Shown: positions 16,720 to 24,928 of the stretch, piece after piece
Position numbering within the stretch: the stretch's first letter is position 1
Layout of the letters: every line of letters begins with the position of its first letter
Origin: Longimicrobiales bacterium
Lineage (GTDB): Bacteria; Gemmatimonadota; Gemmatimonadetes; Longimicrobiales; Gaopeijiaceae
Direction: 5' to 3'
NCBI GenBank assembly: GCA_028278645.1
Contig: JANQDZ010000047.1
Coordinates: forward strand, 1-64,000
Length of the DNA stretch: 64,000 nucleotides
The notes under the pieces: generated by a model
Told to the model about the DNA's origin: nothing
Database searches by the model: none
Seen by the model: the letters and a program-made list of their open reading frames with translations, nothing else
Made by a program: the position numbers and the translations under genes

Positions 16720-18825
16720 TCAACCCTCTCCCGCCCTGTGAACACGATGGATACCGGCGATCTCCTGGAGACGAGCCACCACGTCATCCAGTGTTAGCTC
16801 TCCAGGATCGACAACAAAGACGTCCTCTCCCTGGAAGCGGAGGCGTACTCCTGTGTCCCACGGCTGTAGCTCCAAGGCCATCCGAGCCGCCATTCCAGTG
16901 GGCGCCCCGTCCAACACATACCAGCCTTCTCCATTCTGCATTAGCGGCAAGGTGCCGAGGGCGCCATCTCGACTCGGAGAGACAATCACAGGCTCTACCG
17001 GTTGGCCAAAAGCGTCGAAGACGCTCTTTCTCGCATCCTCGAACCGGAGCAGGTCGGCAACCTCCACCAAGCCGAGCTCCTCTCTCATCGTCTCCTGCAA
17101 CGTTTCGGCATAGAGACGGGCTCCGGCGTTCGGCGCCACTGAAGCGCAAGCTGTAAGGGCCTTGAACCGTTGCCGGGTCAGAGGGCTGAACAGCGGCCCT
17201 GGATCGGCGACCTCACCCATGATCTCGTCCAGGAGCTCCTGCGAACATCCGGCCTCTTCCGGCTCGGTGAGGACTCGCCTCGCTTGCTCCCGCCAAGACA
17301 GCCAGCGCTCCACCTGTTCGTACCGGAAGGCCGCGCTGCTTCCGCTTTCGAGCTGGAGGCTCGCCACTGAATCCAGCATTTCCCTGGCCCTCCCGAGGTG
17401 GTCAACCTCTAAAAAGGCCAGGGCAGCACTCAGGAAGGCAGCGCGGGCCCGTCTCGGGTCCTCCGAATCACTGAACCTCGTTCCGAGGAGCCGGTGCACC
17501 TCCGGCATCGGCTGGTGCAACCCGGTTTCCAACTGTGCCGATTGTGCAGCCTCGATCGCGTTGGTGAGCTGGAAAAAGGCTCCCTGTGGATCCCAATCCT
17601 CACTCCAAACCCCGCGACGGGCATAAAGGAGGCTCAAGGTGCGGTGATAGCGGGCCATGGCAACAAAATCCTGAGCCCGGATCGCCTGACCCTTGGAGAT
17701 GAAGAGGGCGTTCGCCATATCGTCAAAACGGGCACTCTCGGGATCGAGTTCGGGGAATTCACCGAAGTGGGCCGCCAGGATCGTCACCAATTCGAGCCAG
17801 GCGACGGAGTCCTCCGGAGCTACACTCAACCCCATCTCCCAGATTGCAGAAGCCTCCAAAGGGCTCCCCTCCGCTAGCTTCAGATGCCCGAGGCTCAGCG
17901 CTGCAAACGCAACGGCTTCCCGGTATTCTTCCCCTCCCCAGTCAGGGGTACCGCTTCCCAGGGGGTCGGCCAGGAAACGGCGCAGCCCTGTGAACGGTGG
18001 CTCTTCCCAGGCTTCCGGGATCTCTTCCGCCAACCGTGGACGGACCTGGTCGAGGCCTCGTTTGGCCATCAGCCACCGTGGTAGGAGGTCGGCGGCACCC
18101 CGCCAATCCCGAGGGTGCAGTTGCTGCATGGCAGTTCGATAGCCGTCCGCAGCGAGTTCCGGGAACCGTGGGGCCCATTCGTCCAGTGCCTGGACCAGGT
18201 CGTTTACATCGAGATCGGCTCCCTCACGAAAGAGGGCGAGGAGTCGATACCGGGGTCCTGGATCGGATGGCGCGAGTTCAGAGGCTATGAGGTAAGACTC
18301 CTTGGCCGCATCCAGACTCTCCTGATCACGGTAGTAGTCCCCCAGGAACACGGAGAAACGGCCTGTCGGGTCGTCCTCGGCCATCTCCCTGAAAATGGGC
18401 TCTTGCCACTCGTGGTGGCCCATATCGCGGTAGGTCAGGGCAAGGGCATCCTTGGCTGGTTCAAATCCAGGGTTCTCGCTTCTGACCATCTGGAGGTATT
18501 CAGCTGCCTGGTTGAGTAACTCCTCCCTACCGAGCGGCCGGGTCGCGGCTTCCTGGTTATAGATATATCCGATGGAGTAGAGGGCGACTCGACGGCAATC
18601 CCTTTCATCGGGCATGGCCGGGCACTCGGCCAAGAGGCCTGTCAGGGGCGGAAGGGCTGCATCCAAGCCCAGCGATCGGTAGAGCGACAGCGCCTCGGAG
18701 GAGACGGCCAGGGCTTGGTCGTATCCGGACAAATCCTGCCCCTGTAGAGGCCTGGACACCCCCAGTAGGAGAGTGAGAGTGAACAAGATGCTGGCCGTAT
18801 GGACACGTCCATGACTCGTACTCAT
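16720..18825 (-). CDS. Secreted TPR-like repeat protein
   Basis: A 701-residue protein with a signal peptide (residues 1-30, ending near LQGQ). The body is a series of helical repeats of TPR type, with recognisable units such as AAEYLQMVRSENPGFEPAKDA and AKESYLIASELAPSDPGPRY. Its C-terminal 100 residues are predicted beta-rich (DTGVRLRFQGEDVFVVD). It has no enzymatic motif, so a scaffold or sensor role outside the cytoplasmic membrane is likely. Its ATG, with a GGAGGTG ribosome site, overlaps the stop of the preceding gene by four bases. It is the last gene of the six-gene operon and is followed by an intrinsic terminator. Confidence 0.8.
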   Translation of the reverse strand: MSTSHGRVHTASILFTLTLLLGVSRPLQGQDLSGYDQALAVSSEALSLYRSLGLDAALPPLTGLLAECPAMPDERDCRRVALYSIGYIYNQEAATRPLGREELLNQAAEYLQMVRSENPGFEPAKDALALTYRDMGHHEWQEPIFREMAEDDPTGRFSVFLGDYYRDQESLDAAKESYLIASELAPSDPGPRYRLLALFREGADLDVNDLVQALDEWAPRFPELAADGYRTAMQQLHPRDWRGAADLLPRWLMAKRGLDQVRPRLAEEIPEAWEEPPFTGLRRFLADPLGSGTPDWGGEEYREAVAFAALSLGHLKLAEGSPLEASAIWEMGLSVAPEDSVAWLELVTILAAHFGEFPELDPESARFDDMANALFISKGQAIRAQDFVAMARYHRTLSLLYARRGVWSEDWDPQGAFFQLTNAIEAAQSAQLETGLHQPMPEVHRLLGTRFSDSEDPRRARAAFLSAALAFLEVDHLGRAREMLDSVASLQLESGSSAAFRYEQVERWLSWREQARRVLTEPEEAGCSQELLDEIMGEVADPGPLFSPLTRQRFKALTACASVAPNAGARLYAETLQETMREELGLVEVADLLRFEDARKSVFDAFGQPVEPVIVSPSRDGALGTLPLMQNGEGWYVLDGAPTGMAARMALELQPWDTGVRLRFQGEDVFVVDPGELTLDDVVARLQEIAGIHRVHRAGEG

Positions 18826-19733
18826 GACCCACCTCCAACTCCTTCGGCCGCCAAGGGGTCAAGTATTCCCTGACAGACGCTATCGTCTTTGAGGAAATGG
18901 AGGAGGAAGACGCTTCCGACCTTCGACCCGGGTTCCATCCGAGCACCCTCCAATCCTTCCTGGTCGCCCGGATCCGGTTTGGAGAATACCGCGTGTTCGA
19001 AACCCGCGAACTCGGGCGGAACAGGTTCACCGAATACGAAGGCCGCATCAAAATCCTGAGCTACCATCCCTTTGAGGGGAAGAGTCGTCGTACCGGGGTT
19101 AAAATCATTCGGTACCAGGAGATGAAAACGGAGCGTGGTCCCAATTCCCATGCAGATCTTCCTACGGTCGATGGCCGCTACCCAGCCGTAAGGGAAGGAG
19201 GGTTGGTCCCAGATCCTACCTTCCGGGGCGAGGGGGATGATGGAGAGGTGGTCAGCCACCAGCGTGTTCAAGTCCGCTCTATCTACTGCCAGGGAAATCA
19301 GGCGGAGGAGGAGGAGGTCCAGGGTTGGCGTATCGTCCCCAAACTCGAACCCGGACCCGGTGGCTGATCCCTCCCGCACCGTTACCCACCACGATTCCTC
19401 GGTTGTGCTGTCCGGACCAATGAGTCGAATCACCAGGCCTCGATCTGCGGAGAGGTCGACCGACTGTTCACCCCCGCGACGCGCCAAGGACACGTCCAGG
19501 ACATAGTCCGCGTTTTCGGCCGAAGATAGAGAGAGCGGGGTGAGTTCGTGCCCCAGCTTCTCTGCGAGAAGCTCAGCCGCATTGTCTTCAAGTGTCTTGA
19601 GCTGGGCCTGATCGAAGTGTCTTGCGTAGCTCGGTTCCTCGAGGTGAAACACCACCCTAACCGGTGTCTTCTGACCATCCAATCCAGAAGGCACCATCAG
19701 GACCCCCATCAACAGAACCAGGAAAGCCCTCAT
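18822..19733 (-). CDS. Secreted protein of unknown function
   Basis: About 303 residues. ATG 19733 is preferred; a GTG one codon upstream is possible, and a strong GGAGGAG site precedes both. A signal peptide covers residues 1-20. The first domain (about 25-180) alternates strands and helices, with NADYVLDVSLARRGGEQSVDL resembling the small periplasmic domains of CsgG/FlgO/TolB-like proteins. The second half has IIPLAPEG and a ten-residue strand FAAFVFGEP-like region but no known motif. It is tightly packed in the operon (14 bp after the membrane protein, four-base overlap with the TPR gene). Function is unknown. Confidence 0.7.
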   Translation of the reverse strand: MRAFLVLLMGVLMVPSGLDGQKTPVRVVFHLEEPSYARHFDQAQLKTLEDNAAELLAEKLGHELTPLSLSSAENADYVLDVSLARRGGEQSVDLSADRGLVIRLIGPDSTTEESWWVTVREGSATGSGFEFGDDTPTLDLLLLRLISLAVDRADLNTLVADHLSIIPLAPEGRIWDQPSFPYGWVAAIDRRKICMGIGTTLRFHLLVPNDFNPGTTTLPLKGMVAQDFDAAFVFGEPVPPEFAGFEHAVFSKPDPGDQEGLEGARMEPGSKVGSVFLLHFLKDDSVCQGILDPLAAEGVGGGS

Positions 19734-19747
19734 CACCCTACTCCTCC

Positions 19748-20695
19748 TCAGATGCTGGACCGAAGCAAGAGGTCCAGAATGTCAACAGCTTCAAGCACGA
19801 TTTCCTGTGACGCGAACTCCCCGTTTTCTCCTGAGACCACACGAATAACGAGGGTATCGCCTGGAGTCAGATCCTCCTCGAGAGGGAGTCGGTGGACGGT
19901 GGACCAATCAAGGAGATGTTGGTTGACCTGACCCTCCCCGACAGCTCCCGCTACGGACAGTTCCCTTTCCCAGTACTCGAGCCGGTCTCGAGCGTTGAAG
20001 CGACCCCTGCCGACGAGGAAACTCCCTTCCTGGCCTGGCTCGCTCTTCGCGATCTCCTTCAAATCTCCGCCCGTCCGTTTGAAAACCCGCAACCGAGCCT
20101 GTACGCTCAGCGCGTCCTTGGCGGAGCCAAGCGTGCGGATTAAAACGGATGGTGATCTTTCGACATCGCGTCCGAGCCGGATACGCGCGCCGAGTAAGGG
20201 GGCGGCCTCCACCAACGTGGGCAGATATCCGTCCGCTCTGACCACGTAAGGACCAGCGAGGGGGCTGGCCACAACCCATTGTCGAACCTGGTTGGCACCT
20301 TCAGCGGGCGAATGAGAGGCCCCCTCACCCCCGGACAGCCGTCCGACCGACGCCTTGGTGAGTTCGAATCCGGGTTCGGCCACGATGGTCACAGACGAAA
20401 ACAACAAGGCGGCCATGAGAAACACGGCCCAGAGGACCTGGATCAGGGTCGGCCGAAGAATGATCTTTCGGAACGCTCTTCCAGCCTTCTCCAGAGTTTT
20501 CTCTTTCTCCTTCTTCGAAAACAGCCACCCTACCAACCCCCATCCAGCGCCCAGGGCGGAAGCGATCACTGCCAGCCAACTCGGGTTCCGGATTCCAAAT
20601 CCGAAATGATGGGCTGCCCACAGATCGGCGCAGGCAAGAAGGAGGACAAGGAACAGTGTCGGAACGATCAGTGACTCAGTGTCGTTTCCCTCCAT
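19748..20695 (-). CDS. Three-pass membrane protein of unknown function
   Basis: A 315-residue protein. Hydrophobic helices are at about 8-28, 36-57 and 84-106; a Lys/Glu-rich loop lies between the second and third. The remaining 200 residues form a soluble domain that is probably extracytoplasmic. It contains a PYVVRADGYLP segment like an Ig/PEGA-type or carbohydrate-binding beta domain. The C-terminal segment (VHRLPLEEDLTPGDTLVIR) also looks beta-sandwich-like. It starts 38 bp after the nuclease stop, within the operon. It could be the membrane anchor or receptor of the caspase-nuclease system, which is inference from position only. Confidence 0.75.
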   Translation of the reverse strand: MEGNDTESLIVPTLFLVLLLACADLWAAHHFGFGIRNPSWLAVIASALGAGWGLVGWLFSKKEKEKTLEKAGRAFRKIILRPTLIQVLWAVFLMAALLFSSVTIVAEPGFELTKASVGRLSGGEGASHSPAEGANQVRQWVVASPLAGPYVVRADGYLPTLVEAAPLLGARIRLGRDVERSPSVLIRTLGSAKDALSVQARLRVFKRTGGDLKEIAKSEPGQEGSFLVGRGRFNARDRLEYWERELSVAGAVGEGQVNQHLLDWSTVHRLPLEEDLTPGDTLVIRVVSGENGEFASQEIVLEAVDILDLLLRSSI

Positions 20696-20733
20696 TTCCC
20701 ACCTCTCTTCTTTAGGGACGCGACGCTCCCAGA

Positions 20734-21585
20734 TTATCGATTCAAGATCTCCCCCACTCTTATCGACCGTAGGAGCCGATGTTCGTCGGGCTCGGCTACC
20801 TCTTCGAAGACCGAGCGCTCACCCGGCGCAACCCGGGGTCGTGGCCATCTGGGGAAGAAGGTCAGCCCGGTCTCGGCCTCGAGGGCGTCGAGAGAGGTTG
20901 CGAAGTCGTTTAGAGAGCTTCCTCCCGGCGCGTTCTGGGGGATCCTCAGGCACAACATGTGGACGTTGTTGAACCGATCGTAGGGGTACCGGAAAGGATC
21001 AATCGTGATACAAAAGTAGGCGTCGGGAATCGGCACCCGTTTCCCTCCGTCCCGCTCGATCACCTCGGGGTTGTCGGCGAAGATCGGCCCGATGATGGCC
21101 CAGACGTGATCCTTCCCTTCGGTGTCTTCGATCCCGAGAATCGCTTTCTCGAGCTTCAACCAGGCACCGGTGTTCAGGGAGCCCCGTTGGGGGCTCATGT
21201 TTGACATGAAGAAGGTTTCCATCTGTGCCAGGCGCCCGAACTGGCGGTTGATGGCTTCGTTGGGCGCCATATGCCCGACATGGTACTGGACGTTGTCGTG
21301 CTTCCCGAAGGTTTCGCCGGAGAGCCGAAATGCTTCATCGATCCTCTGGTCGGCGTAGTAAAGGTGTGGCCGGTCAAAATCCACGTCTCTGTCGGCGTGG
21401 GCGATGCGGTACGCGGCCCAGGCCGGCTGAAACCGGCTCGGACAAAATCCGACCACGAATCCGGTGTTGACCAGAATCTGGATGGGATGGTTCTGGTCGT
21501 GGTTGACGGGGGCTCCCTGCCAGCAGAAGAGGTCCGCGCGGTGGGCGATGTCGGTCGAAGTGGGGTGGAAGCTTGTATGGTCCAT
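20734..21585 (-). CDS. DNA/RNA non-specific endonuclease (NUC family), divergent active site
   Basis: A 283-residue protein with no signal peptide, unlike most secreted NUC nucleases. The fold signature is clear: VVGFCPSRFQPAWAAYRI, RPHLYYAD, then the active-site block with catalytic His105 in YHVGHMAPNEAI, followed by ETFFMSNMSPQ, LNTGAW and KLEKAI, which carry the metal-binding Asn and Glu. The canonical DRGHMAP is changed to HVGHMAP, so the usual Arg and Asp before the catalytic Gly-His are missing. It would degrade DNA and RNA if active. It is third in the tight caspase operon, 30 bp after the transglutaminase-like gene. Confidence 0.88.
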   Translation of the reverse strand: MDHTSFHPTSTDIAHRADLFCWQGAPVNHDQNHPIQILVNTGFVVGFCPSRFQPAWAAYRIAHADRDVDFDRPHLYYADQRIDEAFRLSGETFGKHDNVQYHVGHMAPNEAINRQFGRLAQMETFFMSNMSPQRGSLNTGAWLKLEKAILGIEDTEGKDHVWAIIGPIFADNPEVIERDGGKRVPIPDAYFCITIDPFRYPYDRFNNVHMLCLRIPQNAPGGSSLNDFATSLDALEAETGLTFFPRWPRPRVAPGERSVFEEVAEPDEHRLLRSIRVGEILNR

Positions 21586-21615
21586 GATTTGTGTCCAATC
21601 CTTTTGGTGGTCTGG

Positions 21616-22344
21616 TCATGCAGTCTTTTGGATCTGCCGCAGCGCCTCAGCTCTCCTGCCCTCACCCTCTTTCCTTTTCGCATGGTCGGAAATGAACTCT
21701 TCGACCCCCGCGATGTCGTGGCGGCTGCCAATCTCCCAGACATGTTCGGTGTTTACACAAATGATCGGGGTGTAGACTCCGACGGGATTCCCCTCCCTGG
21801 ACAGGGCCTCTGCGCTTGGCAACTCCGCCGGGACCTCCCCTGGGTCTAAGGTGGATTCAAGGGTGCACCACCTCCCCGATTCGTCCTTGTAAACAGTCCA
21901 TGCGTGGGGAATCGGACCGCTCCCGCTGACCTCCAGAGTGCCGAAGACCACCCGCACGCAGTAGGGACTGATGCCGCTGCTGAGGAGAAGGCTGGCCAGT
22001 AGGAATGAGGAATCCTCGCAGTCTCCCTTGTTTGTGGCGATGGTTTCCGCCGGAAACTGCCAGAAGTCGGAGAGAAGCTGGCTCGGAGCGTCCTCGGTGT
22101 AGGTGATGGAGTCGGTCACCCATCTCCAGACCTCCTTCGCACGAGCGTCGAAGCTACCCGGTTTACGGGTGGTTGGCAGAGTCATCTCCCGCAGTGCCCG
22201 ACGGATCTCCTCCCGATTCCCCGGTGTGACCCATTCCCGAAGGTCTGTGGGGACGAGGGTGTCGAGGTTGTTGAACACCCTCCTCTTGTCTGGCAGCACG
22301 GTGTTGTGCTGCAAAATCCGGGTTCCTGCCCAATCGTACGGCAT
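21616..22344 (-). CDS. Transglutaminase-like cysteine enzyme
   Basis: A 242-residue protein without signal peptide. The transglutaminase-like core includes the catalytic Cys109 in NKGDCEDSS, His148 in PIPHAWTVY and an acidic residue in CTLESTLD, giving the papain-like Cys-His-Asp/Glu triad. A helix (EEIRRALREMTLP) and the segment ARAKEVWRWVTDSITYTED precede it, as in bacterial transglutaminase-like peptidases. It could be a protease, amidase or cross-linker; bacterial members are mostly hydrolases. It starts six bases after the caspase-like gene and 30 bp before the nuclease, so these proteins are very probably made together. Confidence 0.87.
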   Translation of the reverse strand: MPYDWAGTRILQHNTVLPDKRRVFNNLDTLVPTDLREWVTPGNREEIRRALREMTLPTTRKPGSFDARAKEVWRWVTDSITYTEDAPSQLLSDFWQFPAETIATNKGDCEDSSFLLASLLLSSGISPYCVRVVFGTLEVSGSGPIPHAWTVYKDESGRWCTLESTLDPGEVPAELPSAEALSREGNPVGVYTPIICVNTEHVWEIGSRHDIAGVEEFISDHAKRKEGEGRRAEALRQIQKTA

Positions 22345-22350
22345 GGCAAA

Positions 22351-23157
22351 TCATCCGAAGACCGGTTGGTCTTTGAGGTTCTCAGGTCCCTCCAACTGTG
22401 GGCTTTGCGGGTAAGCCGTGCTAGGCAGGATCTGACGCAGGGATTTATAGAGATCCGCCCAGCTTTGTTGCGGATTCCCCCGAAGGAGTTGGGTGGCGAA
22501 GAAGGTCATCGCTCCATTGAAGCGCCCGCCGATAAAGGCATCGAAGGAGTACTCCAAGGCGTTGCACCCCGTGAGGAGCACGTGATTCATCGTCGATTCG
22601 GGGTAAAAGGCGCGCCGACGTACGGGAAGGAGCATCGCCCGGAGGGCCTTGATATCGTTTTCAGGAGGCAGGAATCGGGGGACCGGCGGGTTGGGATCCT
22701 CATCCCGAGTGGCCCGGTCGGCTGCGGTCCTCAGCATTGCCCTGGTGACTCCCCCTGAATGGCACGAATCACTGACGATGTAGAGGGATACGCCTGGGTC
22801 CAGTGGGGCTACGGTACTGCGGATCTCGTCATCCAGGATGATTCCATCATAGACCGCGAGGGCTTCGTCCCTGTTGTCGGCTTCATCCTGGTCCTTCCCG
22901 GTCTCGTACTCCCAGGTACCGTGTCCGGAGTAGGTGAAGACGATGCGATCGCCGTTTTCGGCGTTGTTCACCAGTTCCTCGAGGGCACCCAGCACGTTCT
23001 GGGGCGTGGCGTCCTGGTTGAGGATCAGGCGGGTTTCGTACCCGTACTCATCCGAAAGCAGCGTCGACCAGTCGTGAGCGTCGTTGACGCATCCCCGGAG
23101 GTCGTTCGCTACTCCGGCGTAGTCGTTGATTCCGATACAGACCGCTTGGCTTTTCAT
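22351..23157 (-). CDS. Caspase-like (peptidase C14) protease
   Basis: A 268-residue protein that is almost entirely a caspase domain. It begins with the strand-helix KSQAVCIGINDYAG and LRGCVNDAHDWSTLL, and has the catalytic His79 in TYSGHGTW and Cys132 in VSDSCHSGG. ATG 23157 has a GGAGGG ribosome site and is preferred over an upstream alternative. There is no signal peptide and no other recognised domain, although a C-terminal region of about 120 residues after the active site could hold a substrate or partner site. Orthocaspases/metacaspases cleave after Arg or Lys. It leads the tight six-gene operon. Confidence 0.92.
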   Translation of the reverse strand: MKSQAVCIGINDYAGVANDLRGCVNDAHDWSTLLSDEYGYETRLILNQDATPQNVLGALEELVNNAENGDRIVFTYSGHGTWEYETGKDQDEADNRDEALAVYDGIILDDEIRSTVAPLDPGVSLYIVSDSCHSGGVTRAMLRTAADRATRDEDPNPPVPRFLPPENDIKALRAMLLPVRRRAFYPESTMNHVLLTGCNALEYSFDAFIGGRFNGAMTFFATQLLRGNPQQSWADLYKSLRQILPSTAYPQSPQLEGPENLKDQPVFG

Positions 23158-23417
23158 GGTCCCTCCATTCCGATCGAGGTGGCGACAGCTTGGAAGTGTC
23201 ACACTGGGCGCGTCGGACGACAGGACGGGCCGCCGATGCGTCCATGGAAATGGGGGGGCTGGTCTTCTATGGAATGCCGTACGCTAATCCGGTGGTTAGA
23301 GCCCGGTCAAGCTTTCTGAGTCGGGATGGACAGGAAAGGCGCGGATTGGCTGAGGGGCCGCCACCATGTCACCGCCAGGGCCTCGGTTGGCCACGTCCGG
23401 GAGCCGGATTCACGTCT

Positions 23418-24608
23418 TTATTTTACCTTCACAGTGTAGGCGCGGCTCTTCGCTCCCGGGTCCCAGGGCGGGATGGTTCTGGGAGCTCGCCGGTCCACGG
23501 CGGTATTCCGTCTTCTGGGGGTTCGCTTCAAGGCTCTTCCCGCTTTTAACCAGTCCGAAGTGGCCTCCGCCACCTCTTCGGCTCTGCACACGAACGCGTG
23601 TTTTGGTGCGTCTTCGAAAATGCATAGGGTGATGCCCTCGACTGCGGCGCTCCGGACGGATACGACTCCGTCCCCGTTCTCGTCACGCTTTGCCCTCTTG
23701 AAGTCGTACCAGTTCCGGTTTTGATTCGTCTCGTTTGGCTCCACCGGGATCTGCTGCATGGTTTCGTGGCCGGTGGAAATCAGAACCAGGGACCGGTCTC
23801 CGAGTTGCTTCCGGAGAGCCTCGTCTGCGATCATCGGGGCGCGGCCTCGGCGTTCCTGGTCTCGTGACCCGCCTCGGTGGAAATCTTCAGCATTCTCGAG
23901 GAAGTCCGCTCGGAACCCCTTTCCGGGTTCGAGGACATTCGCCTGCCACGACTGGATCTTGAAGATGTCCATTTCCTCCTTCGTGGTGGCATTTCGGATG
24001 GCGTCCTGATAGTGGGGCAGGAGCTGGTATACGGACGGGAAGCCCCGTGCGACTTTACGAAAACCCTCCGCAGAGCCAAACAGGCCCTGCTTCTCACCCT
24101 TGATGAGAACCTCCACAGCGTTCAAAGAGCCCTTGAAGGGAGGCGCGATGAACACGAGGCGGCCGATCCTGTCCAGGGCTCCTTCCCGCATCATCCGCCA
24201 CAGGTAACTTCGGACAATGAGGCCGCCCATGCTGTGGGTGACGAAATTGATCGGGGTGTCGGTCCCGAACTTCCCTCGGACTCTTTTCAGGAAGTCCGTG
24301 AGCCTGGCGGAGGTCTCTTCCAACGGAAGGCGCCAGTCGTAGGGAAACACGTAAACGTGTGGACTCACCCAATGACGGAGTCGATTGACGAACTGGCGAT
24401 ATGCCAGGCTGAAGACCTCGTGCTCCCGGAGCATGTGATAGCCACGGTCGGCGCTTCCATTGTCGAGGGCCAGGTCTTCTTCGTCCTCCCAAACGTTCCC
24501 GATCGTCATGTCCTCGAGACTCCATCTCAACCGGAAGTCCAAAGGATAGGTGTCGATGAGCTTGCTTCCTTTGATGCCAGGGAGAAAGACGGTGGGGTTC
24601 TCCGACAT
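23418..24608 (-). CDS. PGAP1/LCAT-like alpha/beta hydrolase (predicted lipase/esterase)
   Basis: A 396-residue protein. It has an early PTVFLPGIKGSKL oxyanion-type segment, VYVFPYDWRL, and the nucleophile Ser126 in the elbow THSMGG, as in lecithin:cholesterol acyltransferase and PGAP1-type lipases; a later VCRAEEVAE helix follows the predicted His region (PKHAFV). ATG 24608 with GGAGG upstream is chosen; the frame is open further upstream but that part lacks protein-like features. No signal peptide is present. It lies 260 bp upstream of the caspase-like gene on the same strand and probably belongs to the same system. Likely substrate is a phospholipid or ester. Confidence 0.85.
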   Translation of the reverse strand: MSENPTVFLPGIKGSKLIDTYPLDFRLRWSLEDMTIGNVWEDEEDLALDNGSADRGYHMLREHEVFSLAYRQFVNRLRHWVSPHVYVFPYDWRLPLEETSARLTDFLKRVRGKFGTDTPINFVTHSMGGLIVRSYLWRMMREGALDRIGRLVFIAPPFKGSLNAVEVLIKGEKQGLFGSAEGFRKVARGFPSVYQLLPHYQDAIRNATTKEEMDIFKIQSWQANVLEPGKGFRADFLENAEDFHRGGSRDQERRGRAPMIADEALRKQLGDRSLVLISTGHETMQQIPVEPNETNQNRNWYDFKRAKRDENGDGVVSVRSAAVEGITLCIFEDAPKHAFVCRAEEVAEATSDWLKAGRALKRTPRRRNTAVDRRAPRTIPPWDPGAKSRAYTVKVK

Positions 24609-24928
24609 AGTTGGCCTCCGATCAAGCGAGCGGGCACACGCACAGGCCCGGTTGCGCTGGGGGGGATGCGCCGAGGGGGTTTTCTGGGCTCTGGGTGCCG
24701 AACTCCGGAAGGATAGCCTATGCGCGCTGAGGTGGGCAAGGTAACCAACCACCGTTTGGACGCGCGTTGGTTGTTCGCCGCTTAGCTCCCTGTCCTTCTG
24801 CGCGAAGACTCAACGTCCTACACGAAGAGGGCGGCTCAGTTTGGAGCCGCCCTTCAATGTGTGTTTTTTTTCCGGGGGCAAGTTGCAGGTAGAAACCCCC
24901 GCTCAAATCAGAACGACATTTTTCCGCA
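24609..24928. other. Intergenic stretch between the lipase-like and BNR-protein genes
   Basis: This 320-bp stretch holds no convincing gene. It contains the 24829-24852 hairpin and, just before the BNR-protein stop, a run of eight T on the plus strand. The lipase promoter presumably lies in its left part, but no good -35/-10 pair was recognised. Confidence 0.5.
24829..24852 (-). terminator. GC-rich hairpin, possible terminator or attenuator
   Basis: GGGCGGCTC (24829-24837) and GAGCCGCCC (24844-24852) form a perfect 9-bp stem. On the minus strand it lies about 80 bp past the BNR-protein stop and is followed by TCTTCGTG, only a weak U-tract. It may reduce read-through into the lipase and caspase genes. 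Confidence 0.5.

Noticed and set aside
23190-23549. Plus-strand frame of 119 codons between caspase and lipase genes
   Set aside because: It overlaps the lipase gene antisense and shows no protein-like features.
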